Shown one piece after another: positions 48,245 to 57,265 of a stretch of 64,000 nucleotides of DNA. A program made the position numbers and the translations under genes. This DNA comes from an uncultured Opitutaceae bacterium (GTDB taxonomy: Bacteria; Verrucomicrobiota; Verrucomicrobiia; Opitutales; Opitutaceae). The notes beneath the pieces were generated by a model that saw nothing but the letters and a program-made list of their open reading frames with translations, made no database searches and was not told where the DNA came from. The stretch lies in NCBI GenBank assembly GCA_903929355.1, contig CAIYUN010000057.1, positions 62,001-126,000 of the forward strand, read 5' to 3'. The first letter of the stretch is position 1. The number at the start of each line of letters is the position of its first letter.

Positions 48245-49042
48245 ATGAGCCTGATCAACGAAGCCCTCAAACGCGCCCAGCGCCAGCGCGGTGACCTGCC
48301 CCCCGCTGCCCCGCCGGACCCGGGCTTCCCGGTTCCACCGTCCTCCCCGGGGCCCGGCCGTCCTCCCCGGCGGGCCGGACCGGGCCGCAATCTGGCGCTT
48401 CCCTTCGCCGTCGCCGCACTCCTGGTCGTGGGCGGCTTGGTGGTTTATTTCCGCCCGGCGGCACCTCCGCCGATGGGGTCGGCTTCACCGCTCCCGCCGG
48501 TCGTCAAACCGCCGGTTGCTGCGGCGGGGGAGGAGGCTCCCGCCTCCGGGCCCACCGCACCACGAACCCCCTTGGTTGAGCAGGGCGCCGTGCCTGCCAT
48601 GACCCCGCCCCCGGTCATGCCCGATGTCCCGCCGGCCTCCATCGCTGCCGTCACGTTCCCGGTCGCTCCTGGTCCGGCGGCCATGGCGCTGTCGACACCC
48701 ACCCCGTCGCCGGTTGCCTTGAAACCGCCGCCGGTGGCGGTGCCTGCGGCTGCGGTTACTGCCCCCCCGGTTGTGCCGGTGGCGGTCATCATCCCGGCGG
48801 CCCCGCCTCCGCCGCCCACCCCCGCACCCAATCCGCGGGTCATGGCGTTTCTCGAAACCCTCCGCGTGACCGCGATTCTCCCCTCGCTCACCGCCCCCAA
48901 GGTGCTCATGAACGGCGAGGTCTACAAACTCAACGACATCGTGGACCGCCCCACCAGCCTGCGCATCACCAAGATCACCAGCAGCAACCTCACGTTCAGG
49001 GATCCCGCGGGTTTCGAATACACGCATGAGCCGCACCCCTGA
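48245..49042 (+). CDS. GspB-like secretion pathway membrane protein
   Basis: A 265-aa bitopic protein with the GspB opening MSLINEALKRAQRQRGD, a Pro/Arg-rich cytoplasmic stretch, one transmembrane segment (about residues 48-66, ALPFAVAALLVVGGLVVYFR), a long Pro/Ala-rich spacer, and a C-terminal conserved piece (LRVTAILPSLTAPKVLMNGE, about 203-222) as in GspB C-terminal domains. It lies directly after the ExeA-type ATPase; ExeA-ExeB pairs place the secretin through peptidoglycan. The spacer is unlike its neighbours in composition. The next gene starts 17 bases before its end. Confidence 0.88.
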   Translation: MSLINEALKRAQRQRGDLPPAAPPDPGFPVPPSSPGPGRPPRRAGPGRNLALPFAVAALLVVGGLVVYFRPAAPPPMGSASPLPPVVKPPVAAAGEEAPASGPTAPRTPLVEQGAVPAMTPPPVMPDVPPASIAAVTFPVAPGPAAMALSTPTPSPVALKPPPVAVPAAAVTAPPVVPVAVIIPAAPPPPPTPAPNPRVMAFLETLRVTAILPSLTAPKVLMNGEVYKLNDIVDRPTSLRITKITSSNLTFRDPAGFEYTHEPHP

Positions 49043-49676
49043 CCCGGTCCCGCCACCCACGACCTTGGACGCCGATGCCCCCGTCGGCCCCCGTCGGTCT
49101 TTGGTGCCCTGGTTGGTTGCCGCCATCGCCACCGCCGGCGCATTGTGGCTGGCGCGGCAAAATCTCGCGCTCAACGCCGAACTTGACACCCAAAGCCTGG
49201 CCGAGAGCGAGACCCAGCTCAGAATCCGCGCCCTGCATCAGCAGCTCGAGGCCGAACAACTCCTCGGCCGGGGTGAGATAGCACGTCTCCGGCAGGCGCA
49301 GGCCGGGACCGATCCGGCCCGGATGCAGGTCACCCTGCTCGCCCCGCCCGCCGGGGCATGGTCCGGACCACGCGCGGTGGTGCTTTGGAACCTGCTTACT
49401 TCGCAAGGGGTGCTCGTTGCCACCGGCCTCCCTCCCGCCGCACTGGGCGAGGAGTACCGTCTCTGGTTTGCGCCCGTCGCGCCCCAGGCGGCCGGAGCGG
49501 TGGGGCCGGCCTCACTCCCGCTGGATGGGGGGGGCTTCACCGTCGATCCCGCGACCGGGGAGGCCCGCCATCCGTTCAAGACGACCGGTCGGCCACCGGC
49601 GAAGTTCATGGTCACGCGTGCCCCCCCCGGCGGCGCGCCCCCCTCCGGCGGTCCCGTGGTGCTGACCGGCCCGTAG
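49026..49676 (+). CDS. Anti-sigma-K (RskA) C-terminal-like membrane protein
   Basis: A 216-aa bitopic protein. A Pro-rich N-terminus, one transmembrane segment (about 27-42, LVPWLVAAIATAGALW) and a coiled part (LDTQSLAESETQLRIRALHQ) precede a domain resembling the RskA extracytoplasmic domain (LLAPPAGAWSGPRAVVLWNL, LPPAALGEEYRLWFAPVAP). Anti-sigma-K family members hold sigma factors at the membrane, but no sigma factor gene is seen here, and the zinc-binding anti-sigma module is absent. It overlaps the GspB-like gene by 17 bases, so it is translated with it; it may be a secretion accessory protein. Confidence 0.75.
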   Translation: MSRTPDPVPPPTTLDADAPVGPRRSLVPWLVAAIATAGALWLARQNLALNAELDTQSLAESETQLRIRALHQQLEAEQLLGRGEIARLRQAQAGTDPARMQVTLLAPPAGAWSGPRAVVLWNLLTSQGVLVATGLPPAALGEEYRLWFAPVAPQAAGAVGPASLPLDGGGFTVDPATGEARHPFKTTGRPPAKFMVTRAPPGGAPPSGGPVVLTGP

Positions 49677-49826
49677 GGGGCCGGTGCAGAGCGCCCCCTC
49701 CGCCGGAAACGCACATTTGCTAACGCCTCCGGCGTGTGCCGCTAATTTTCCCGGGTAGGCCCGGTGATTTGCCGGGACTTTGCTTGGCAACGGGTGTGAT
49801 TCCTGCTTGGCTGGCTCCTTACCCTT

Positions 49827-51128
<1,302 letters not shown>

Positions 51129-51253
51129 GCCCGGCTCCCGGCCTCTGCCGTCGTGGCGGTTTGTCCGGTCGCACCGCGCCAAAACTGCGGCGCCCGACGC
51201 CCGGTCCCGCTGGCAGAATGGCCCCAGCCGGGTGCAGATTCGGCCAAACCATG

Positions 51254-51273
51254 TGGGGCGCAGTCTTGCCCCA
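51254..51273 (+). terminator. Weak candidate terminator downstream of gltA
   Basis: TGGGGC and GCCCCA (6-base stem, 8-base loop) followed by TTTAAAT. The T stretch is short, so the call is tentative. Confidence 0.4.
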
Positions 51274-51367
51274 TTTAAATATACCTGTAGGGTTGACCGC
51301 TGCTCTTCCCCAGGCTGCTCCCGCCTGCCTCCTTCGTCCTTCGTAATTCATTCTCATCCTTTCGGCC

Positions 51368-52033
51368 ATGATCAGCGACAAAATCAAGCTCCTCAGGCAG
51401 CTCAAAACCCAGGCCGCCCACCTGGAGGCCGGGCTCGTCGCGCACCGCCGCGCCGCCTTGGCCGTCCTGCCGGCGCAATATGGCTATCCGAATCTGGCCG
51501 CCTTTATCCGGGCGCTCCGGCAGGCCGCCGGCGCGCGGCCCGGAGCCGGGACCAGGGCAAAGCCGGCTCCCGCCCTTTCCCCGGTGCGGCCGCGCCCCCG
51601 TATCACCCCCGAGACCAAAGCCGCCGTCAAGGCGGCCTTCGAGACCGGCCAGTCCGGCCAGGCAGTGGCCCGGCAGTTTGGCATTTCGTTTTCGAGCGCG
51701 CAGAACTTGAAAAAGGCTTTCGGCCTGACGCGGGCGCGGGCCCGCGCCGTGGTCCCACCGGCCGCAGTGGCGGCCATCGGACCATTGCGTGTGGCCGGCC
51801 CGCCGGTGGCCGCCAGCTTGCCGCCCCCGCCGCCCGATCTGGCTCCGGTTGACCTGCCTGTTCTGGTTCCCGGCGCCGAAATCGAGTTTCGGCATCAACT
51901 GGCGACCGAGCTGGCGCGCACCCTCGTGAAGCTGGGTGACACCCGCCTGAAACCCTTTGAATGGCGCTCATGGCGCGAATACGAAAAGAGAATCCGCGCG
52001 GCCGCGGTGGGACAGGTAAATCTGCCCGATTAA
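51368..52033 (+). CDS. Unknown protein with homeodomain-like HTH and Pro-rich linker
   Basis: A 221-aa protein not recognised. Residues 1-50 are helical (MISDKIKLLRQLKTQAAHLE). Residues about 77-118 have a resolvase/transposase-type HTH (ITPETKAAVKAAFETGQSGQ, then AVARQFGISFSSAQNLKKAF). A Pro/Ala linker (about 125-165) follows, and the last 50 residues form a charged helical end (ELARTLVKLGDTRLKPFEWR). The HTH suggests DNA binding, and the ends could be oligomerisation parts. It has its own spacing (239 bases from gltA, 161 to the receiver). The gene is real by codon use and a clean start, but its function is unknown. Confidence 0.75.
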   Translation: MISDKIKLLRQLKTQAAHLEAGLVAHRRAALAVLPAQYGYPNLAAFIRALRQAAGARPGAGTRAKPAPALSPVRPRPRITPETKAAVKAAFETGQSGQAVARQFGISFSSAQNLKKAFGLTRARARAVVPPAAVAAIGPLRVAGPPVAASLPPPPPDLAPVDLPVLVPGAEIEFRHQLATELARTLVKLGDTRLKPFEWRSWREYEKRIRAAAVGQVNLPD

Positions 52034-52194
52034 GGGCCGGACATCGTGCCCAGACTCAGCGCCCGCGCCAGCGGGCATGGCGGCCGCAACCTTGAGGCGG
52101 GGAAATGGACCCGCTCCGCCGGGGTGGAGGTGGATTTTACTTTTCGGCTTTCATCATTCATCATTCTTCATAACCCATCCTTCCTCCTTCCCCG

Positions 52195-52566
52195 ATGCCG
52201 CACCTCCTTGTCATTGATGATGACGATCAGCTCCGGACCATGCTCCGGATGTCCTTGACGCAGATGGGGCACACCGTGGCGGAGGCCCGCGATGGCAACG
52301 AGGGCCTCGCGCAGCACGCCCGGGGTCCCGCCGACCTGGTGCTGACCGACCTCATCATGCCGGAGAAGGACGGACTCGAAACCATCATGGCCCTGCGGAA
52401 AAAATCCCCCGGCATTAGAATCATCGCCATGTCCGGGGGTGGGCGCAACACGGCCTCGAGCTACCTGCAAATTGCCCGGGTGATGGGTGCCCGCCGGGTC
52501 CTGGCCAAGCCCTTCACCATCGTGGAGCTGGCGACGGCGGTCGCCCAGAGTCTCGCCGAACCTTGA
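52195..52566 (+). CDS. CheY-like single-domain response regulator
   Basis: A 123-aa receiver domain alone. Acidic residues Asp8-Asp10 (LLVIDDDDQL), phosphoacceptor Asp52 in LVLTDLIMPEKDG, Ser/Thr in IAMSGGGRN and Lys in LAKPFTIVELA are all in place, so it should be phosphorylatable. There is no output domain; it may act by binding another protein. No kinase gene is next to it. A dispersed repeat copy follows at 52600. Confidence 0.93.
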   Translation: MPHLLVIDDDDQLRTMLRMSLTQMGHTVAEARDGNEGLAQHARGPADLVLTDLIMPEKDGLETIMALRKKSPGIRIIAMSGGGRNTASSYLQIARVMGARRVLAKPFTIVELATAVAQSLAEP

Positions 52567-52599
52567 CGGACCGGTTTGGGCCCAATCCAAACTCAGTCA

Positions 52600-52700
52600 A
52601 GAATCAGCAGTTGGTCACGGAGACCACAGAGATAAAATCCGAGGTCACAGAGAAATGCATCGAACGGCGGGAAGGTCTGGGAGTCACCCACCTTGCGGAT
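52600..52700 (+). repeat. Dispersed CACAGAGATAAAA repeat, copy 4
   Basis: GCAGTTGGTCACGGAGACCA, CAGAGATAAAATCCGAGGTC, then ACAGAGAAATGCATCG and GTCACCCACC. It is best matched to copies at 15554 and 22150 (minus). The ACCACGGATTGCACGGATGG word follows at 52750-52769. It fills the gap before lexA. Confidence 0.7.
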
Positions 52701-52843
52701 TTAAACAGAAGATCACGAAGGAAACCAAAGGGGAGCATCAGAAATTTTTAACCACGGATTGCACGGATGGGCACGGATAAAGTAAAAGACTGAACGACTG
52801 AAGGGCTGAAGGCTGAAGGAAAGCCAAGCTTCGGCACGGAGGC

Positions 52844-53458
52844 TCAGGCGGCGCGCGCGACGTGCCGGCGGATGACCCCGACCACCACGCCCTGCGATTC
52901 CAGCCGGGAGGGAAAGATGTCGGCATAACGGGCGTTGGCGGCCCGCAACAGCGTCCGCCCGCCCTCGCGGAGGTATCGCTTCAAGGTCGTGGTGGTTTCG
53001 TCCACCAGCGCGGCGATGATGTCGCCGGACTGCGGTTCCCGGCGCACGAGGGCGACAAGGTCGCCGTCGAGGATGTGGGCGCCGGTCATCGAGTCGCCCG
53101 TGACCCGCAGCAGCCAGAAATCCCCCGGCCGCGGCCGGCTCACCCCGAACACCGCCGGATCCACCGCGAGGCTCTCCTCCGGGTCCTGCTCCTGCATCGC
53201 CGGCCGGCCGGCCGGGATCGCGCCGTAGACCGGCGCGTCAAACAGGTGCGCCTGCACGACCCGGGCCTCCAGCCCCCACTTGCCGTCCGCGAGCTTCGCC
53301 AGTTGGCCCTTTCTGGCCAGCACCTGCAGGTGCTTGGCGGCGCCCTGCTGGCTGCACCCAAACTGGCGCGCGACTTCGCGCGTCGACGGGGGGACATTCT
53401 GCGCCGCCTGGTAGGCGCGGACAAAATCCAGGATGGTTTCCTGACGTTCGGTGAGCAT
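52844..53458 (-). CDS. lexA: LexA SOS repressor
   Basis: A 204-aa repressor and self-cleaving serine peptidase that controls the SOS response. The winged HTH (STREVARQFGCSQQGAAKHL, residues 25-44) is followed by the cleavage site Ala83-Gly84 (YGAIPAGRP) and the S24 catalytic Ser123 (GDSM) and Lys160 (TTTLKRYL). RecA-filament-triggered cleavage is therefore possible. ATG at 53458 lies inside a perfect 24-bp palindrome, so initiation and autorepression share the same DNA. There is no Shine-Dalgarno sequence and the message may be near leaderless. The HTH is not the canonical E. coli type, so a different SOS box is likely. Confidence 0.95.
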   Translation of the reverse strand: MLTERQETILDFVRAYQAAQNVPPSTREVARQFGCSQQGAAKHLQVLARKGQLAKLADGKWGLEARVVQAHLFDAPVYGAIPAGRPAMQEQDPEESLAVDPAVFGVSRPRPGDFWLLRVTGDSMTGAHILDGDLVALVRREPQSGDIIAALVDETTTTLKRYLREGGRTLLRAANARYADIFPSRLESQGVVVGVIRRHVARAA

Positions 53459-53480
53459 AGGTTGTCGGACGACAACCTAT
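53457..53480. promoter_or_regulatory. Perfect 24-bp palindrome over the lexA start (candidate SOS box)
   Basis: Arms ATAGGTTGTCG and CGACAACCTAT are separated by GA. The AT of the lexA start codon (53458-53456) lies in the left arm. This is neither the E. coli CTG-N10-CAG box nor the Gram-positive GAAC-N4-GTTC box. No other copy was noticed in the window. Confidence 0.7.
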
Positions 53481-53812
53481 CTGTGACCATGGCCGGCGGC
53501 GGCGCAAGCCCCATTTTGTGGCCGGATGAATAGTAGCCTGGGTCATCCGCCTGCGCCAAGGCTCCGGCGCGACGAGGCGACCCCGGCTACAGGATCGATG
53601 CGGCGGGGTGCCCCGCAGGAGCGCGATCACCCCCGGTCGCTGGTTGCCCCTCGCGAAGCGGTCGCATGTCCCCGGGCTGAAAGCGGGAAAGACCCCATGG
53701 CGGCTTTTGGCGCTGTCGGCTACCGTACTACATGTGCAATCCAATGCTCAGCAATGTTTCCAGCCCACAGCTTGGTTCTGCGCGCGCCCCTTATCAAAGG
53801 GACTCGGCCCCA
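53481..53812. repeat. Intergenic region with 58-bp imperfect hairpin element
   Basis: 53533-53590 forms a long hairpin: GTAGCCTGGGTC pairs with GACCCCGGCTAC (11 of 12), and inside, CGCCT with AGGCG and GCGCC with GGCGC. Its centre matches the GGCGCGACAAG repeat family. The remaining part to 53812 is the pilin leader, with CTTATCAAAGGGACTCGGCC just before the ATG. No gene is seen. Confidence 0.6.
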
Positions 53813-54169
53813 ATGAAATTCACCCCTGCCAACCATGGATTCACCCTCGTTGAAATCATGATCGTCGTGGTCATCATCGGTTTGCTGGCTGCAATGGCCC
53901 TGCCCGCGTTCCAGAAAGTCCGCGCCAGCTCCCAGGACAAGACGGTGATGAACAATCTCCGTCAAATTCAGGCCGGGGCCGACATCTATTTTTTGGAAAA
54001 GGGGGTCAGCTCCGTCGCTTCCTCCACCCTGGTCGGCACCAACTCGTCCCAGTATGTGAAGAGCTTCGCCACGGTGGCCCAGGAAACCTACACCGCCGCG
54101 GTGGTGCAGGGCGCGGGGATCACCGCCTCCGGCGTGGCGGGTGCGCGGACCGTGACCTTCGGGCCGTGA
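53813..54169 (+). CDS. Type IV pilin-like prepilin (GspG/PilA type)
   Basis: A 118-aa pseudopilin-like protein. The class III signal NHGFTLVEIMIVVVIIGLLA (residues 8-27) is cut by prepilin peptidase after Gly9, leaving methylated Phe10 and Glu14 as the fifth mature residue. The mature part has an N-terminal helix, PAFQKVRASSQDKTVMNNLR and a Ser/Thr-rich globular end with no cysteines. The ATG at 53813 starts six residues before the conserved Gly. It is a lone gene far from the PilB/GspE ATPase; a role in competence or surface structures is likely. A terminator follows at 54300. Confidence 0.93.
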   Translation: MKFTPANHGFTLVEIMIVVVIIGLLAAMALPAFQKVRASSQDKTVMNNLRQIQAGADIYFLEKGVSSVASSTLVGTNSSQYVKSFATVAQETYTAAVVQGAGITASGVAGARTVTFGP

Positions 54170-54299
54170 TCCGCCCCTCGTGCGTCCCGTGTCGAAGCGG
54201 GCGCATCTCAGTTTCCTGCAGATTCAACTGCTCGCTCTGATCTCTGGCGGCCCACTTTGCTTGGCTGGCCAAAACTTGCCGGCGGCGGCTGATGTCTCC

Positions 54300-54318
54300 C
54301 AGCTGAAAAGCTGTTTTT
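54300..54318 (+). terminator. Candidate intrinsic terminator of the pilin gene
   Basis: CAGCT and AGCTG with a GAAA loop, followed by TTTTTG. It is a short stem with a stable tetraloop and a 5-base T run, 130 bases downstream of the pilin stop. Confidence 0.5.
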
Positions 54319-54345
54319 GTCTCTGACTTTCCAATTATCCGGCAA

Positions 54346-54438
54346 TGGCTCAGTTTGCCTATATTGTAGATTGCGAGCTTGCCTCGCAACGTGGCGCGAC
54401 CAGCGCGCCACCCACCCCGGCAAAGCCAAACTGAGCCA
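54346..54438. mobile_element. MITE-like 93-bp element with branched fold
   Basis: The terminal inverted repeats TGGCTCAGTTTG (54346-54357) and CAAACTGAGCCA (54427-54438) are perfect. Inside are two perfect hairpins: TTGCGAG/CTCGCAA (54371-54389) and GTGGCGCG/CGCGCCAC (54391-54411). A single strand would fold into a three-way junction. It is non-coding, and a second element of the same design lies at 60483. Confidence 0.6.
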
Positions 54439-54759
54439 CTAGCAACTATCATTATTAATCGACCATTAGCGGTTAATAATATTTTCTGCCTCCGTTTTCT
54501 CTGTTCCGTCCTGTTCAAATTTCCGGTCCGGTCCTGTTGATTCAGTCACCTGTGCCATTTTGCAATCAACTGAGATGCGCCCTGTCGAAGCCCGGCTTTC
54601 TTTCAGCCCTTCAATCGTTCAGCCTTTTACTGTATCCGTGTTCATCCGTGTGATCCGCGGTTAAAACCTCCTTCCCTTTCCCCCCGCTCTCGTGATTTTG
54701 TGGCAGCCAGTACCTCTGCCGCATCTCCTTACTCCCTTCAGTCCCTCCCCCCGCCCCCC

Positions 54760-55566
54760 ATGTTCCCCCTCCCCGCCCCCCGGTCCCGCTTCATTCTCCC
54801 CGCCCTGTTCCTCGCCGTGACGGCCGCGCCCTGCGTCCATGCCGCCGCCCCGATCGACGCCGCCACCGAGGTCTGGACGCCCGTGCCGCCTGTCATCAAC
54901 GCCCCCGCCAATGGGGTCCCGTCCGACGCCATCGTCCTTTTTGACGGCAAAAACCTCAATGAGTGGGAGCCGCTGCGCCCCGACGCCCCCGGTTGGAAAA
55001 TTGAGGAGGGCGCCATGGTCGTCGTGCCCCAGCCCACCCCGTGTGACGAGCGCACGAAGCGCGTCTTTGGCGACCTGCAGTTGCACCTCGAGTTCCGCGA
55101 GCCGGCGGTGGTGAAGGGTGACGGGCAGTCCCGCGGCAACAGCGGGGTCTTCTTCATGGGTCTCTACGAGCTGCAGATCCTCGACTCGGTCAACAACCCC
55201 ACCTACGTCAACGGCCAGGCCGCCGCCGTGTACAAGGAGCACGCGCCGCTGGTCAATGCCTCGCGCGCGCCGGGCGAGTGGCAGACCTATGATGTCGTGT
55301 TCATCGCGCCCCGCTTCGCGGCGGATGGGAAGCTGCTCAGCCCCGCGCGCCTGACCGCCTTCCACAACGGTGTGCTCGTGCAGCATGATGTCGCGCTCAC
55401 CGGTCCCACCCCCAACGGCCCGACCTTTCACATGGCGACGCTGCCTCCCTACACGGCCCATGCCGCCAAGCTGCCGCTGAGCCTGCAGGATCACCGCAGC
55501 CCGGTTGCCTTCCGCAACATCTGGGTCCGGGATCTGACGCTGCCCGGGCCCGCCGCCCAGCCTTGA
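54760..55566 (+). CDS. Secreted DUF1080 (3-keto-disaccharide hydrolase-like) protein
   Basis: A 268-aa exported protein of the DUF1080/LamG-like family (beta-jelly-roll). The signal peptide ends around residue 28 (CVHAAAP). The domain shows DAIVLFDGKNLNEWEP (about 55-70), GDLQLHLEFREP, the hallmark GNSGVFFMGLYELQILDS (about 127-144), and KLPLSLQDHRSPVAFRNIWV near the end. Members bind or hydrolyse glycans and 3-keto sugars, and are common in Verrucomicrobiota and Planctomycetota. Single gene, followed by tRNA-Leu on the other strand. Confidence 0.92.
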   Translation: MFPLPAPRSRFILPALFLAVTAAPCVHAAAPIDAATEVWTPVPPVINAPANGVPSDAIVLFDGKNLNEWEPLRPDAPGWKIEEGAMVVVPQPTPCDERTKRVFGDLQLHLEFREPAVVKGDGQSRGNSGVFFMGLYELQILDSVNNPTYVNGQAAAVYKEHAPLVNASRAPGEWQTYDVVFIAPRFAADGKLLSPARLTAFHNGVLVQHDVALTGPTPNGPTFHMATLPPYTAHAAKLPLSLQDHRSPVAFRNIWVRDLTLPGPAAQP

Positions 55567-55594
55567 CGCGGCTGGAACCGACCGCCGTCAAAAT

Positions 55595-55679
55595 TGGTGC
55601 TCGGGACAGGACTCGAACCTGCATGCCTTACGGCACACGCCCCTCAAACGTGTGTGTCTACCAATTCCACCACCCGAGC
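55595..55679 (-). tRNA. tRNA-Leu (anticodon GAG)
   Basis: Class II tRNA of 85 bases including an encoded CCA end (55595-55597 on the minus strand). The acceptor stem GCTCGGG pairs with CCCGAGC; the anticodon loop TTGAGGG has GAG at its centre; a long variable arm (GCCGTAAGGC) and the T loop GGTTCGAGTCC follow. All three point to leucine. Confidence 0.95.
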
Positions 55680-55759
55680 AATTTTCCAACTTGGGACGGG
55701 CACTAAGAGCCTGACCGTGGGCGTTGTCCAGCCCAGAAAGCAGAATTTTCCCGCCGTCC

Positions 55760-57202
55760 TCAACGCACATTCAGCGTGATCGCCTGGATCGCCCGGCGGT
55801 AAAACACGTTCATCTCGTTGTCGCCGGGATGCAGCAGCTTGCGGGCGGTTTCCACGTCGGACACGGGGGTCTTGTTGATTCCGACGATGACCACCCCGGT
55901 GACCAGTTCCCGCCCATAGGGCGAGCCGCGGCTGATGTCGGTGATCACCAGCCCGCTCGTGATGCTTTTGTCCACATTGAGACCGGCGCGAATCACCGGA
56001 TCGAGCGAGGACAGGGCGGTGACCGTGACCCCGGTCAACAGCTCGTTGTTGGGGAGCTCCGCGAGGCTGACCTTGATGGTGGTGTCCTTGCCGTCGCGGA
56101 CGAGGCGGACGCTGGCGGTGCTGTTCGGGGACATCTGTGCGACCGTGAGGCGGAGGTCCTGGATCGACGCGATGGGGTGCTCGCTGATGCCGGTGATGAC
56201 GTCGTTGCGCTTGAGGCCGGCCGTGCCGGCGGGGCCGGCGGCCGGGACCTCGGTGACCAGCACCCCTCTCGTCTCCTTGGGCAGCTGGTGGGCCGTGGCG
56301 ATCTCGGCGGTGACGGTGTCGCCACCGACCCCGAGGTAGCCGCGCACGACCTTGCCTCCGTTCTCGAGGAGGCTGTGCATGATGGTGGAGGCGAGGTTGA
56401 CGGGGATGGCAAAGCCGATGCCGATATTGCCCTCGGACGGGGACACGATGGCGCTGTTGATGGCGACCAGCCGGCCTTTGGCGTCAACGAGGGCGCCGCC
56501 CGAGTTGCCCATGTTGATCGCGGCGTCGGTCTGGATGAAGTTTTCGTAGCCACCCCGCACGTTGTCGAGGATGTCGAGATTGTTGCGCCCGGTGGCCGAG
56601 ATGATGCCGTTGGTCACGGTCTGGCCGACACCGAGAGGATTGCCGATGGCAAAGACGATGTCCCCGACGCGCAGCTTGTCGCTGTCAGCGAGGGTGGCGA
56701 CGGGCAGGTTGTCGGCCGCGATCTTGATCACGGCGATGTCCGTCTTGTCGTCGGCGCCCATGACCTTCGCGGTGAACTCACGGTCATCGTTCAGGGTGAC
56801 CTTGAGCACATCGGCCCCCTCGACGACATGGTTGTTGGTGAGGATGTAGCCGTTGGGGGAGATGATGACCCCCGATCCCAGCCCTTCCTGCTTGCGCTCG
56901 TTCCCGGGGTTCTGGCCGAAGCCGCCGCCCAGCCCGCGCAGACCGATCCCCTGGCCCGGACGGATGATCTTGGTGGAATAGACCGTGACGACGGCCCTCT
57001 GCACCGGCTCGATGATGTCGGCATAGCTGGTGATGAGACCGCCCGGGCCGGATGTGCCGATGGGCGAGGTGTCAATCTTGAGCACCGGCCGGGGTGGCGC
57101 GGCGGCGCTGGGCGCGGTCGGCGGCACGGCCCCGGCCCAGAAACTGCCCAGGGCCAGCAACAGGGCGGGGGCGATGAGGCTGGAAAGTGGGCGGTGTTTC
57201 AT
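55760..57202 (-). CDS. HtrA/DegP-family periplasmic serine protease
   Basis: A 480-aa Do-type protease or chaperone with a signal peptide (1-25, ending AGA). The trypsin-like domain has His125 in TNNHVVEG, Asp155 in KTDIAVIK and Ser234 in GNSGGALV. Two PDZ domains follow (about 295-390 and 395-480), with GYLGVGGD opening the first. The intact triad indicates an active periplasmic quality-control enzyme. A Gly-rich loop (GQGIGLRGLGGGFGQNPGNE, LA-loop) is typical. The ATG at 57202 is clear. No sensor or sigma-E genes are near. Confidence 0.95.
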   Translation of the reverse strand: MKHRPLSSLIAPALLLALGSFWAGAVPPTAPSAAAPPRPVLKIDTSPIGTSGPGGLITSYADIIEPVQRAVVTVYSTKIIRPGQGIGLRGLGGGFGQNPGNERKQEGLGSGVIISPNGYILTNNHVVEGADVLKVTLNDDREFTAKVMGADDKTDIAVIKIAADNLPVATLADSDKLRVGDIVFAIGNPLGVGQTVTNGIISATGRNNLDILDNVRGGYENFIQTDAAINMGNSGGALVDAKGRLVAINSAIVSPSEGNIGIGFAIPVNLASTIMHSLLENGGKVVRGYLGVGGDTVTAEIATAHQLPKETRGVLVTEVPAAGPAGTAGLKRNDVITGISEHPIASIQDLRLTVAQMSPNSTASVRLVRDGKDTTIKVSLAELPNNELLTGVTVTALSSLDPVIRAGLNVDKSITSGLVITDISRGSPYGRELVTGVVIVGINKTPVSDVETARKLLHPGDNEMNVFYRRAIQAITLNVR

Positions 57203-57265
57203 GACAGTTTGATACTATAAAGACACAACCGAGATGGTGCAAGTTACGTTCCACCCTCGGGGCGG

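Larger units (their letters stand above)
54170..54759. other. Intergenic region (590 bases) without a gene
   Basis: Holds the pilin terminator, the 93-bp element, a CGACCATTAGCGGTTAATAA word (54459-54478), GTGTTCATCCGTGTGATCCG with TTAAAACC (54638-54668), and pyrimidine-rich DNA before the DUF1080 gene. It has no further coding signal. Confidence 0.6.

Noticed and set aside
49026-49676. Functional anti-sigma factor
   Set aside because: Only the C-terminal RskA-like domain is visible; the sigma-binding zinc module and a sigma gene are missing.
53591-53812. Possible riboswitch before the pilin gene
   Set aside because: I looked for a GEMM/c-di-GMP aptamer core and did not find the conserved segments; the hairpins fit the repeat family better.
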